Part shown: positions 53,153-61,977 of the stretch, in pieces | Layout: every line of letters begins with the position of its first letter | Numbering within the stretch: the first letter of the stretch is position 1 | Assembly (NCBI RefSeq): GCF_001426525.1 | Contig: NZ_LMEW01000033.1 | Location: forward strand, 334,819-398,818 | DNA: 64,000 nucleotides | Direction of reading: 5' to 3' | From: Massilia sp. Root133 | GTDB lineage: Bacteria; Pseudomonadota; Gammaproteobacteria; Burkholderiales; Burkholderiaceae_D | Translations under genes and position numbers: made by a program | Notes under the pieces: model-generated | Seen by the model: only the letters and a program-made list of their open reading frames with translations | Database searches by the model: none | What the model was told of the DNA's origin: nothing

Positions 53153-54364
53153 TCAGTCCTTCACGAGAACGGTCAATACTTCATAGCAGGCGCCCATCGT
53201 GTGGTAGTCCACCTTGCCGGCCGGGCTCTTCTCGTCCGTGAGCTTCTCGTTCTTCGGGCCGAGGATGCGGTACCACGCGCCGTGCTCATGATCGACGAAA
53301 TGTTCCCAGCTGTAGGCCCAGATGCGGTCGTACCAGTCCCAGTACGCTTTATCGCCCGTGCGTGCGCCCAGCAGCGCGGCGGCGGCGAGGCTCTCGGCCT
53401 GCACCCAGAAGTACTTGTCGGCGTCGCAGATTTCGTTTTCCGGGCCGAAGCCGTAATGGATGCCGCCGTGCTGCGCGTCCCACGCCTTGGTCAGCGCCGC
53501 GTCGAACAGCTCTTTCGCGCGCGGCACGAGCCAGCCGGACGGGCCGGCCATCCGGTCCTTGTGGCGCTCCATGATCAGGAGGAGCTTGGCCCATTCCGTC
53601 AGGTGGCCCGGCTGGTAGCCCCACGGGCGGAAGATGTTCGTCTTGTCGTCGCGGTTGTAGTCCGGGTCGACGGACCAGTCGCTGTTGTAGTGTTCCCAGA
53701 CCAGGTTGCCGTACAGGGCCGCCTGGCGCACGGTGATGTTGTGCGCGAGCGTCTCGGCGCGCCACAGGTATTTCGTGTCGCCCGTCGCGTCGAACGCGGC
53801 CAGCATGGCTTCGCACGCATGCATGTTGGCGTTCTGGCCGCGGTACGGGTACAGCGTCGACCAGTCGCCGTTCGCTTCGTCCGCGTACAGGCCGTGCGCC
53901 GGTTCCCAGAAACGGCGCTCCATCAGGTCGTAGGTCTCGTCCAGCCAGGCGCGCGCCTCGTCGACGCCGGCCATGATCGCGTGGGCGTAGGCCAGCAGCA
54001 CGAAGGCGAGGCCGTAGCAGTGGTTCGTGTCGTCCGTGACTTTCTTTTGTCCGTCGTTCCAGTCCAGCGTCCAGGCATAGCCGCCCGTCTCCGGGTTGCG
54101 GTGCGCGTCGCGCAGGAAGCCCAGGCCGTGCAGCACACGTTCGCGGTCGGCCGGCTCCTGGAACTGGCGCCACGCCATCGAAAAATTAAACACGAAGCGG
54201 GTGCTGCTCACCAGGTGGCGCGTGCGCGCGTCGTAGATCGCGCCGTCGTCCTTGTAGAAGTGATAGAAGCCGCCGCTCGGGTCGACGCAGCGCGGGTCGT
54301 AGAACTGGCGGGTGTGGCGGATGTGCTGCAGCAGCGTCGAGCGGGAATGGAAATCGGGAAGCAT
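53153..54364 (-). CDS. AGE-family sugar isomerase/epimerase (mannose isomerase-like)
   Basis: 403 aa, cytoplasmic (alpha/alpha)6 barrel protein. Motifs: GGFYHFYKDDGAIYD, HLVSSTRFVFNFSMAW (His and Arg of the active site), NHCYGLAFVLLAYAHAI, YRGQNANMHACEAMLAAF and FRPWGYQPGHLTEWAKLLLIM, with a further His near the C-terminus in FVDHEHGAWYR. This set is that of D-mannose isomerases, N-acylglucosamine epimerases and cellobiose 2-epimerases. The mannan context favours mannose isomerase, but cellobiose or mannobiose epimerase remains possible. Confidence 0.87.
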   Translation of the reverse strand: MLPDFHSRSTLLQHIRHTRQFYDPRCVDPSGGFYHFYKDDGAIYDARTRHLVSSTRFVFNFSMAWRQFQEPADRERVLHGLGFLRDAHRNPETGGYAWTLDWNDGQKKVTDDTNHCYGLAFVLLAYAHAIMAGVDEARAWLDETYDLMERRFWEPAHGLYADEANGDWSTLYPYRGQNANMHACEAMLAAFDATGDTKYLWRAETLAHNITVRQAALYGNLVWEHYNSDWSVDPDYNRDDKTNIFRPWGYQPGHLTEWAKLLLIMERHKDRMAGPSGWLVPRAKELFDAALTKAWDAQHGGIHYGFGPENEICDADKYFWVQAESLAAAALLGARTGDKAYWDWYDRIWAYSWEHFVDHEHGAWYRILGPKNEKLTDEKSPAGKVDYHTMGACYEVLTVLVKD

Positions 54365-54391
54365 GGTGGGTGTAGGTGGATAAAGAGTGAC

Positions 54392-55498
54392 TTACTTACG
54401 GGTGCGGAAGTCTTCGCACACGGTGCTGGCGCGCACGACGAGTTCCACGGGCGCCACCTGTTCCAGCGGCGGATCCTGCGGACCGCGCAGCAGCAGCTCG
54501 ACGCCCAGCGCGCCCAGCTCCTTCTTGTTGATGCGCAGCGTCGTCAGCGGACGGTGGCCCAGCACGGCGCCGGGGATGTCGTCGAAGCCGACGATCGAGA
54601 CGTCGTGCGGCACCGTCTTCCCGGCCGCCAGGCAGGCGCGCATCGCGACGAGGGCGGCGGCGTCGTTGTAGCAGAACACGGCGTCGGGCGGGTGGGGCTG
54701 GTCGAGCAGGGCCTGCATCGCTTCGTAGGCGCCCGTCTCGAGGTCGACGCCGTCCGGCAGGCACGTCTCCAGGCGCGGGTCGGCCAGCATGCCGGCTTCG
54801 TACAGGGCCTGGCGGTAGCCGCGGTTGCGCTCGCGGATGCTGTAGTGGCCGAGCGAGCCGGAGATCATGGCGATGCGCTCGCGGCCCAGCGAAATCAGAT
54901 GCCGGGTGGCGAGGTAGCCGCCCATGTGGTTGTCCGGGTTGACCGAGCTGTAGCCGCGCAGCTTCATGTCGATGAGGACGAGGGGCTTGCCGCTGGCGCG
55001 CAGGGCGTTCAGCAGTTCGGGTTCGAAGAAGCCGGCGCACACGATGGCGTCCGGCGCGTGCATGCGCAGCTGTTCCGTGACGCCGTCGGCCGGGCCGACC
55101 GCCATGAACGACAGCACGATGCCCTGCTTGCGGCAGGCTTCCTCGGCGCCGTGCAGCACGGGCGAGTAGAACGGGCTGCTGGCGGCCGTATTGTGTTGTC
55201 GATGCAACAGGAACGTGAGGCGGCGGATGCGCTTGCGGCGCAGCTTGCAGAAGTCATACCCCAGTTCGTGGGCTGCCGACAACACCATCTGGCGCGTGCT
55301 TTCCGTGAGGCCGGGCTCGTTTTTCAGGGCGCGCGAAATCGTGCCGGCCGAGACGCCGGCGTACTTGGCCAGGTCGCGGATCGTGACCGGTGCGGGGCTG
55401 TCGCCCGCCTGGGGGCGTGAGGTGACGGGATTCACGTTGTCTCCGATATCGTTGCTGCGCACGCCTTGGGCGTCGCTCATTTGAATGGAGTCTTGCAT
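54392..55498 (-). CDS. LacI-family regulator of the mannan enzyme operon
   Basis: 368 aa. A 35-residue tail precedes the HTH VTIRDLAKYAGVSAGTISRALKNEPGL and the hinge YDFCKLRRKRIRRLTFLL. The effector domain includes PFYSPVLHGAEEACRKQGI and IVGFDDIPGAVLGHRPLTT. ATG 55498 has GGGA about 9 nt upstream. The gene is divergent from the permease-GH3-GH5-GH27-CE2 operon and heads the leftward regulator-isomerase-kinase set. Two GTTTAGT inverted repeats in the shared intergenic region are its likely operators. Confidence 0.9.
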   Translation of the reverse strand: MQDSIQMSDAQGVRSNDIGDNVNPVTSRPQAGDSPAPVTIRDLAKYAGVSAGTISRALKNEPGLTESTRQMVLSAAHELGYDFCKLRRKRIRRLTFLLHRQHNTAASSPFYSPVLHGAEEACRKQGIVLSFMAVGPADGVTEQLRMHAPDAIVCAGFFEPELLNALRASGKPLVLIDMKLRGYSSVNPDNHMGGYLATRHLISLGRERIAMISGSLGHYSIRERNRGYRQALYEAGMLADPRLETCLPDGVDLETGAYEAMQALLDQPHPPDAVFCYNDAAALVAMRACLAAGKTVPHDVSIVGFDDIPGAVLGHRPLTTLRINKKELGALGVELLLRGPQDPPLEQVAPVELVVRASTVCEDFRTRK

Positions 55499-55542
55499 AT
55501 GAAAATTCCCTTGGTCAAACGCGAAGATGCATTTACAGGGAA

Positions 55543-55563
55543 GTTTAGTCGGCTTTACTAAAC
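55543..55563. promoter_or_regulatory. Operator candidate 1 of the mannan enzyme locus
   Basis: GTTTAGT and ACTAAAC form a perfect 7-bp inverted repeat with a 7-nt spacer, between the divergent LacI-type gene and the sugar permease operon. Confidence 0.65.
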
Positions 55564-55621
55564 AGCTGTTTGCCCGGTATATTCTCATGTAAGAAACCGA
55601 TTTCATAAGAGGGGAGGCCGT

Positions 55622-55643
55622 GTTTAGTGGCACCTGACTAAAC
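55622..55643. promoter_or_regulatory. Operator candidate 2 of the mannan enzyme locus
   Basis: The same GTTTAGT / ACTAAAC inverted repeat as at 55543, now with an 8-nt spacer, 79 nt away. It ends 24 nt upstream of the permease -35 box. Confidence 0.65.
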
Positions 55644-55667
55644 TTCGCGGCGAATCGCATACCCCGT

Positions 55668-55696
55668 TTGACCCCATTACCCTGCTTCTGCAGAAT
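55668..55696 (+). promoter_or_regulatory. Probable promoter of the permease-glycosidase operon
   Basis: TTGACC at 55668-55673 and CAGAAT at 55691-55696 are 17 nt apart, 57 nt before the permease start codon. Confidence 0.5.
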
Positions 55697-55753
55697 CTTT
55701 TCACAATAAAAGTTGCCGTCCTGTTAGCGGTAACATCTCAAGGAGACTTATCC

Positions 55754-57025
55754 ATGGAACGTGCACCACAGGCTGCCGTCGAGCCTGCCAACCGGGCCCA
55801 GCCCAGCTACACCTTTCCGCTCACCGTCGTCACCGCACTGTTTTTCATGTGGGGCCTGCTGACGTCGCTGAACGACATCCTGATCCCGCACCTGAAATCG
55901 GTCTACAACCTGACGTACGTACAGGCGATGATGGTGAACCTGGCCTTCTTCAGCGGTTACTTCCTGCTGTCGATCCCGGCCGGCGCGCTGATCCGCCGCA
56001 TCGGTTACAAAGCCGGCGCGGTCGCCGGCCTGGCCGTGTGCGCCGTCGGCGCCGCGCTGTTCTACCCGGCAGCCACCAGCGTGTACGCGCTGTTCCTGTT
56101 CGCCCTGTTCGTGCTGGCCGGCGGCATCACCATCCTGCAGGTGGCCGCCAACCCGTACGTCACCGTCCTGGGCCCGCCGGCCACCGCGTCGAGCCGCCTG
56201 AACCTGACCCAGGCCCTGAATTCCTTCGGCACCTTCGTCGGCCCCCCGGTCGGCGGCTACCTGATCCTGTCGCACATCTCGACGGTCGCCGATCCGAACA
56301 ACATGACCGCCGCCGAAAAACTGGCGCAGGCGCAGGCCGTGCAGGGTCCATACCTGGGCCTGGCCGCCACGCTGGCGATCCTGGCCATCCTGTTCGCCGT
56401 GATCCGCCTGCCGGTCATCCGTGACGAGGACACGGGCACGGTGCGCACCGGCTCGATCCTCAAGCAGAAGCGCCTGATGCTGGGCGTGCTGGCGATCTTC
56501 GTGTACGTCGGCGCCGAGGTGAGCATCGGCAGCTTCCTGATCAACTACATGGGCGACACGTCCATCGCCGGCTTCACGCCGGAAGTCGGCGCGAACTACG
56601 TCGCCTACTATTGGGGCGGCGCGATGGTCGGCCGCTTCATCGGTTCGGCCGTGATGCGCACCGTCAGCCCGGGCAAGGTCCTCGCGTTCAACGCCGCCGT
56701 GTGCATCGCGCTGCTGGTGGCGACCACGTTCGGCCATGGCCACTTCGCGATGTGGGCCGTGCTGGCCGTCGGCCTGTTCAACTCGATCATGTTCCCGACC
56801 ATCTTCAGCATGTCGGTGCACGAACTGGGCCCGCAGACCAGCCAGGGCTCCGGCCTGCTGGTGATGGCCATCGCCGGCGGCGCCGTGGTGCCTGTCATCC
56901 AGGCCCAGGCCGCGGACATGATCGGCCTGCAGACGTCGTTCCTGATCCCGGCCGTCTGCTACGCCTACATCCTGTACTTCGGCGCGAAATACGCCCGCAT
57001 GTACGTGGACATCAAGGCCGTCTGA
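55754..57025 (+). CDS. FucP/GluP-type sugar MFS transporter
   Basis: 423 aa with 12 predicted inner-membrane helices. FFMWGLLTSLNDILIPHLKSVYNL at the first helix, YFLLSIPAGALIRRIGYKAG, LQVAANPYVTVLGPPATASSRLNLTQALNSFGT and GLFNSIMFPTIFSMSVHELG are signatures of the proton-coupled fucose, glucose and galactose permease family. AAGGAGA precedes ATG 55754. As first gene of the enzyme operon it probably imports a monosaccharide released by the downstream enzymes, such as glucose, galactose or mannose. Confidence 0.92.
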   Translation: MERAPQAAVEPANRAQPSYTFPLTVVTALFFMWGLLTSLNDILIPHLKSVYNLTYVQAMMVNLAFFSGYFLLSIPAGALIRRIGYKAGAVAGLAVCAVGAALFYPAATSVYALFLFALFVLAGGITILQVAANPYVTVLGPPATASSRLNLTQALNSFGTFVGPPVGGYLILSHISTVADPNNMTAAEKLAQAQAVQGPYLGLAATLAILAILFAVIRLPVIRDEDTGTVRTGSILKQKRLMLGVLAIFVYVGAEVSIGSFLINYMGDTSIAGFTPEVGANYVAYYWGGAMVGRFIGSAVMRTVSPGKVLAFNAAVCIALLVATTFGHGHFAMWAVLAVGLFNSIMFPTIFSMSVHELGPQTSQGSGLLVMAIAGGAVVPVIQAQAADMIGLQTSFLIPAVCYAYILYFGAKYARMYVDIKAV

Positions 57026-57042
57026 CCGCCTGATCCCTGTTG

Positions 57043-57069
57043 CCGCCGCGTGGTTCCCACGTGGCGGCG
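57043..57069 (+). promoter_or_regulatory. GC-rich hairpin between permease and GH3 genes
   Basis: GCCGCCGCGTGG pairs with CCACGTGGCGGC (one G-T pair) around a 3-nt loop. No T run follows, so it is more likely an mRNA-stability or processing element than a full terminator. Confidence 0.5.
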
Positions 57070-57117
57070 TTGCTTCGTATACCTATAACGATCCGTATCC
57101 TAAGAGAGCCTCGTCCC

Positions 57118-59358
57118 ATGCGTTTGAACCAACTGACCCTCGTTGCCGCCCTGGCTGCCGCCTTCCCCCTGTTCGCCACCGCCGCCGACGCGCCCGCCGC
57201 GCCGGCCCAGAAGCCGTGGCTGGACCGTTCCCTGAGCGCCGACAAGCGCGCCGAACTCGCCGTCAAGGCCATGACCCGCGAAGAAAAGCTGCGTTGGGTG
57301 TTCGGCTATTTCGGCACGTCGTTCGCCCCGAAGGGCACCACGCCGCCGAAAGGCGCGATCCCGTTTTCGGCCGGCTTCGTGCCGGGTAACCCGCGTCTCG
57401 GCCTGCCGGACCTGCTGGAAACGGACGCCGGCCTCGGCGTCGCCACCCAGGCCACCCCGACCCCGCGCGAGCGCACGGCGCTGCCGTCGGGCCTCGCCAC
57501 CGCATCGACGTGGGATACGCAGATGGCCTATGCCGGCGGCGCGATGATCGGCTCGGAAGCGCGCCTGTCCGGCTTCAACGTGATGCTGGCCGGCGGCGTG
57601 AACCTGATGCGCGATCCGCGCAACGGCCGCAACTTCGAATACGCCGGTGAAGACCCGCTGCTGGCCGGCACGATGGTCGGCCATGCCGTCAAGGGCATCG
57701 AGTCGAACCACGTCATCTCGACCGTCAAGCACTATGCGCTGAACGACCAGGAAACGGGCCGTAACGAGCACGACGTCCGCATCGACAAGGCCGCGGCCCG
57801 CATGTCGGACCTGCTCGCGATGCAGCTCGCGCTGGAGCAGTCGGACGCCGGTTCCGTCATGTGCTCGTACAACCGCGTATTCGGCACCTATGCGTGCGAG
57901 AACGACTACCTGCTGAACGAAGTGCTGAAGAAGGACTGGGGCTTCAAGGGCTACGTGATGTCCGACTGGGGCGCGACGCACAGCACCGTGCAGGCCGCGA
58001 ACAATGGCCTGGACCGCCAGTCGGGCCAGGAATTCGACAAGTCGCCTTACTTCGGCGGCGCGCTGGACGAAGCCGTGAAGAACGGCTACGTGTCGGAAGC
58101 GCGCCTGGACGACATGGCCACGCGCATCGTGCGCGCCATGTTCGCCAAGGGCGTCGTCGACAATCCGGTCGCGCAGGACGGCAAGATCGACTTCGCGAAA
58201 GACGGCGCCGTCAGCCGCGCGACGGCGGAAGAGGGCATCGTCCTGCTGAAGAACGACAACAAGGTGCTGCCGCTGTCGAAGGACGTGAAGACCATCGCCG
58301 TCATCGGCGGCCATGCCGACGTGGGCGTGCTGTCGGGTGGCGGTTCGTCGCAGGTGTATCCGGTCGGCGGCAATGCCGTGCCGGGCCTGGAGCCGAAGGT
58401 CTGGCCGGGTCCGGTCGTGTATTACCCGTCGTCGCCGCTGCGTCACATCCAGGCGCTGGCGCCGAACGCGAAGGTCGTGTACGACGACGGCACCGATCCG
58501 GCCCGCGCCGCACGCGTGGCCGCGCAGGCGGACGTCGCGCTCGTGTTCGCGACGCAGTGGATCGGCGAAGCGAACGACGCGACGTCGCTGGCGCTGCCGG
58601 ACAACCAGGACACCCTGATCGACAACGTGGCCGGCGCCAACCCGCGCACCGTCGTCGTGCTGGAGACGGGCGGTCCCGTCGCCATGCCGTGGGTCGCGAA
58701 GATCCCCGCCGTGCTGGAAGCGTGGTACCCGGGCACGAGCGGCGGCGAAGCGATCGCACGCGTGCTGTTCGGCGCCGTGAACCCGTCCGGCCACCTGCCG
58801 GCCACGTTCCCGGTCTCCGAGCAGCAGCTGCCGCGTCCGACGCTGGATGGCGATCCGAAACAGCCGGAGCAGCGCTTCACCGTCGATTACAAGGAAGGCG
58901 CGGCCATCGGCTATAAATGGTTCGACCAGAAGGGCCTGACCCCGCTGTTCCCGTTCGGCCACGGTCTGTCGTACACGACGTTCTCGTACTCGGGTCTCGC
59001 GAGCCAGGTCAAGGACGGCCGCCTGCACGTGCGCTTCAAGGTCACGAACACGGGCAACGTCGCCGGCAAGGACGTGCCGCAGGTGTACGTGTCGCCGCTG
59101 GCCGCGAAGTGGGAAGCGCCGAAGCGCCTGGCCGGCTGGGACAAGGTCGCGCTGCAGCCGGGTGAATCGAAGGAAGTCGACGTCGTAGTCGAGCCGCGCA
59201 TCCTCGGCCTGTTCGACGAGAAGAGCAAGACCTGGCGCATCGCCAAGGGCAAGTACAAGCTGGTGCTGGCCGAAGACGCGGCCGGCAAGAACGCGACCAG
59301 CGTGACGGTCGACCTGCCGGCGTCCACGCTGGACGTGCGCGGCCGCCAGCGCAAGTAA
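57118..59358 (+). CDS. Exported GH3 family beta-glycosidase
   Basis: 746 aa. Signal peptide LTLVAALAAAFPLFATAADA. The GH3 N-terminal barrel holds DPRNGRNFEYAGEDPLLAG, STVKHYALNDQE and the nucleophile D283 in KGYVMSDWGATHS. The GH3 C domain follows (EEGIVLLKNDNKVLPL, AWYPGTSGGEAIARVLFG), and then a fibronectin III-like domain (FPFGHGLSYTTFSYS, NVAGKDVPQVYVSP). Family enzymes release terminal glucose, xylose or similar residues from beta-linked oligosaccharides; a beta-glucosidase acting on glucomannan oligomers fits best. The ATG at 57118 is chosen because it starts the signal peptide; upstream in-frame codons fall in the hairpin. Confidence 0.93.
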   Translation: MRLNQLTLVAALAAAFPLFATAADAPAAPAQKPWLDRSLSADKRAELAVKAMTREEKLRWVFGYFGTSFAPKGTTPPKGAIPFSAGFVPGNPRLGLPDLLETDAGLGVATQATPTPRERTALPSGLATASTWDTQMAYAGGAMIGSEARLSGFNVMLAGGVNLMRDPRNGRNFEYAGEDPLLAGTMVGHAVKGIESNHVISTVKHYALNDQETGRNEHDVRIDKAAARMSDLLAMQLALEQSDAGSVMCSYNRVFGTYACENDYLLNEVLKKDWGFKGYVMSDWGATHSTVQAANNGLDRQSGQEFDKSPYFGGALDEAVKNGYVSEARLDDMATRIVRAMFAKGVVDNPVAQDGKIDFAKDGAVSRATAEEGIVLLKNDNKVLPLSKDVKTIAVIGGHADVGVLSGGGSSQVYPVGGNAVPGLEPKVWPGPVVYYPSSPLRHIQALAPNAKVVYDDGTDPARAARVAAQADVALVFATQWIGEANDATSLALPDNQDTLIDNVAGANPRTVVVLETGGPVAMPWVAKIPAVLEAWYPGTSGGEAIARVLFGAVNPSGHLPATFPVSEQQLPRPTLDGDPKQPEQRFTVDYKEGAAIGYKWFDQKGLTPLFPFGHGLSYTTFSYSGLASQVKDGRLHVRFKVTNTGNVAGKDVPQVYVSPLAAKWEAPKRLAGWDKVALQPGESKEVDVVVEPRILGLFDEKSKTWRIAKGKYKLVLAEDAAGKNATSVTVDLPASTLDVRGRQRK

Positions 59359-59371
59359 GCACCATCCCTCT

Positions 59372-59395
59372 GCCGCCCACCGCCCGGTGGGCGGC
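59372..59395 (+). promoter_or_regulatory. GC-rich hairpin between GH3 and GH5 genes
   Basis: GCCGCCCACC and GGTGGGCGGC form a perfect 10-bp stem with a 4-nt loop, 14 nt after the GH3 stop, without a T run. It resembles the hairpin before the GH3 gene. Confidence 0.5.
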
Positions 59396-59446
59396 GCATG
59401 ATCCCACATTACGACGTTCCCCAAGGAGCGCGAGGAGACTACGACC

Positions 59447-60763
59447 ATGCAACGCAAGTTCGGCAACATCGCCTTGGCCGCCACCCTGCTGATGGCAGGT
59501 GCAGCCCATGCAGACAACAGCGGCTTCGTGGCCGTCAAGGACAGCCATTTCGAACGCAACGGCCAGCGCTACATGATCGCCGGTGCGAACTTCTGGTACG
59601 GCGGCTATCTTGGCGCACCGACGGGCGTGGGCCAGCGGGCCCGCCTCGTCAAGGAGCTGGACCGTATGAAGGCGCTCGGCATCAACAATGTGCGCGTGCT
59701 GGCCGTGTCGGAGAAGACGGCAATGAAGAGTGCCGTCAGCCCCGCCACGACGAGCGCGCCCGGGCAGTACGACGAGCAGCTGCTGCAAGGCCTGGACTTC
59801 ATGATGGCCGAACTGGCAAAGCGTGACATGACGGCCGTGCTCTACCTGAATAATTTCTGGCAATGGTCCGGCGGGATGACCCAGTACCTGAACTGGTTCA
59901 CCGGCTCGCCCGCGCACGATCCCAACGTGAGCAAGGACTACGAACGCTACATGGCCGAAAACGCGACGTTCTACACGAACGCCCGCGCCCAGGCCGAATA
60001 CCGCAACGTGATCGCGAAGATCGTCCAGCGCACCAACACGGTGACGAAGAAACCGTACCGCGACGATCCGACGATCCTGTCGTGGCAGCTCGCGAACGAG
60101 CCGCGCCCCGGCAACAGCAAGGCGACGCCGCAGGAAAAGGCGACGTACGTGAAGTGGATCGCCGAGACCGCCCATTACATCCGCTCGCTCGATGGCCGCC
60201 ACATGGTCAGCACGGGCAGCGAGGGCCTGGCCGGCTCCGCCCAGGATGCGCAGCTGTACCTGGATGCGCACCGCACGCCGGACATCGCCTACCTGACGTA
60301 CCACCTGTGGCCGACGAACTGGGGCTGGTTCGATCCGAAGAAGCCCGACGCCACGTGGAACGGCATGATGGAGAAGGCCAGCCACTACCTGAACGTGCAC
60401 GTCGACTATGCGAAGAAGCTCGGCAAGCCGATCGTGCTGGAGGAATTCGGCCTGAACCGCGATGGCGGCTCGTTCGACATCAAGGCCTCGACCAAGGTGC
60501 GCGACCGCTTCTACGACGCAGTCTTCACGACGCTGGAGAAGCGCGCGGCAGCGGGCGATCCGGTCGCCGGCTGGAATTTCTGGGCGTGGGGCGGTGCGGG
60601 GCGTGCGGCCAATGCGGATTACTGGTGGAAGCCGGGTAACGATTTCGTCGGCGATCCGCCGCAGGAAGAGCAGGGCCTTTATTCCGTGTTCGACAGCGAT
60701 GCCAGCTCGCTCAAGTTGATCGCGGACCACGATAAACGCCTGAAGACGATTGGAGCAAAATAG
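59447..60763 (+). CDS. Exported GH5 beta-mannanase (subfamily 7-like)
   Basis: 438 aa. Signal peptide IALAATLLMAGAAHAD. The TIM barrel starts FERNGQRYMIAGANFWYGGYL. The acid/base Glu is E218 (WQLANEPRPG) and the nucleophile is E333 (PIVLEEFGLNRD). FWQWSGGMTQYLNW and YHLWPTNWGWF are further markers of mannan endo-1,4-beta-mannosidases of GH5 subfamily 7. It would cut the backbone of mannan, glucomannan or galactomannan outside the cytoplasm. AAGGAG lies about 20 nt and GAGGAG about 12 nt before the ATG. Its stop overlaps the GH27 start codon by 1 nt when that gene starts with GTG at 60763. Confidence 0.93.
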   Translation: MQRKFGNIALAATLLMAGAAHADNSGFVAVKDSHFERNGQRYMIAGANFWYGGYLGAPTGVGQRARLVKELDRMKALGINNVRVLAVSEKTAMKSAVSPATTSAPGQYDEQLLQGLDFMMAELAKRDMTAVLYLNNFWQWSGGMTQYLNWFTGSPAHDPNVSKDYERYMAENATFYTNARAQAEYRNVIAKIVQRTNTVTKKPYRDDPTILSWQLANEPRPGNSKATPQEKATYVKWIAETAHYIRSLDGRHMVSTGSEGLAGSAQDAQLYLDAHRTPDIAYLTYHLWPTNWGWFDPKKPDATWNGMMEKASHYLNVHVDYAKKLGKPIVLEEFGLNRDGGSFDIKASTKVRDRFYDAVFTTLEKRAAAGDPVAGWNFWAWGGAGRAANADYWWKPGNDFVGDPPQEEQGLYSVFDSDASSLKLIADHDKRLKTIGAK

Positions 60764-61977
60764 TGAAACGTAGTGCCTCCCTGATCCTTGCCGCCACCAT
60801 CGCGGCGTCCCCGGCCGCGGCCTGGGCGCAGAAATTCGACGGCCTCGCGGCCACGCCGCAGATGGGCTGGAACAGCTGGAATAAATTCGCCTGCGACATC
60901 GACGAAAAACTGATCCGCGAGACGGCCGATGCCATGGTCAAGCTGGGCCTGAAGGATGCCGGCTACCAGTACATCAACATCGACGACTGCTGGCACGGCG
61001 CGCGCGACGCGCACGGCGACATCCAGGCGGACCCGCAGCGCTTCCCGTCCGGGATGAAGGCGCTGTCCGACTACGTGCATGCGCGCGGCCTCAAGCTGGG
61101 CATCTACTCGGACGCCGGCGACAAGACCTGCGGCGGCCGTCCCGGCAGCCGCGGCCACGAATACCAGGATGCGAAGACGTATGCCGCCTGGGGCATCGAC
61201 TACCTGAAATACGACTGGTGCGAGACCAAGGGCCTGAACGCGGTCGGCGCCTACACGACGATGCGCGACGCGATCCGCGCCGCCAACCGCCCGATCCTCT
61301 TCAGCATCTGCGAATGGGGCGACAACAAGCCGTGGGAATGGGCGGCCGACGTCGGCCACTCGTGGCGCACGACGGGTGACATCTACCCGTGCTGGGATTG
61401 CGAAAAGAGCGCCGGCTCGTGGTCCGCCTGGGGCGTGATGCGCATCCTCGACATGCAGGCGGGCCTGCGCAAGCACGCGGGGCCGGGCCACTGGAACGAC
61501 ATGGACATGCTGGAAGTCGGCATGGGCATGACGGAAGACGAGGACCGCGCGCACTTCTCGATCTGGGCCATGATGAATTCGCCGCTCATCCTCGGCAACG
61601 ACCTGCGTTCGATGCCGGACTCGGTCAAGAAGATCATCGGCCGGCGCGAAGTCATCGCCCTCAACCAGGACCCGCTGGGCGTGCCGGCGCTGCGCTTCTG
61701 GAAGCAGGGTCCCGTCGAACTGTGGGCCAAGCCGCTCGCGAACGACGAGTGGGCGTTCATGGTGCTGAACCGCGGCGAGTCCGCGCTGCCGCTGCACTAT
61801 GACTGGAAGCAGAACGCCATCGCCGACGACCTGTCCAAGCGCGAAGTCGATTTCAAGAAGGCCACCTGGCAGTGGACGGATGCGTGGACCGGCAAGATGG
61901 GCGACACGAGCAAGCGTCTCGACGCGACCGTGCCGTCGCACGGCGTGCTGCTGCTGCGCCTGAAGAAGGGGGCGTGA
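60763..61977 (+). CDS. Exported GH27 alpha-galactosidase
   Basis: 404 aa. Signal peptide LILAATIAASPAAAWAQ, then the GH27 start GLAATPQMGWNSWNKFACDI. YQYINIDDCWHGARD binds the sugar, the nucleophile is D151 in YLKYDWCET and the acid/base is D206 in SWRTTGDI. A small C-terminal beta domain completes the usual length. It removes alpha-1,6-galactose side chains from galactomannan. The start codon is GTG at 60763, directly after the GH5 stop (TAGTG overlap), and translation is probably coupled. Confidence 0.95.
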   Translation: MKRSASLILAATIAASPAAAWAQKFDGLAATPQMGWNSWNKFACDIDEKLIRETADAMVKLGLKDAGYQYINIDDCWHGARDAHGDIQADPQRFPSGMKALSDYVHARGLKLGIYSDAGDKTCGGRPGSRGHEYQDAKTYAAWGIDYLKYDWCETKGLNAVGAYTTMRDAIRAANRPILFSICEWGDNKPWEWAADVGHSWRTTGDIYPCWDCEKSAGSWSAWGVMRILDMQAGLRKHAGPGHWNDMDMLEVGMGMTEDEDRAHFSIWAMMNSPLILGNDLRSMPDSVKKIIGRREVIALNQDPLGVPALRFWKQGPVELWAKPLANDEWAFMVLNRGESALPLHYDWKQNAIADDLSKREVDFKKATWQWTDAWTGKMGDTSKRLDATVPSHGVLLLRLKKGA

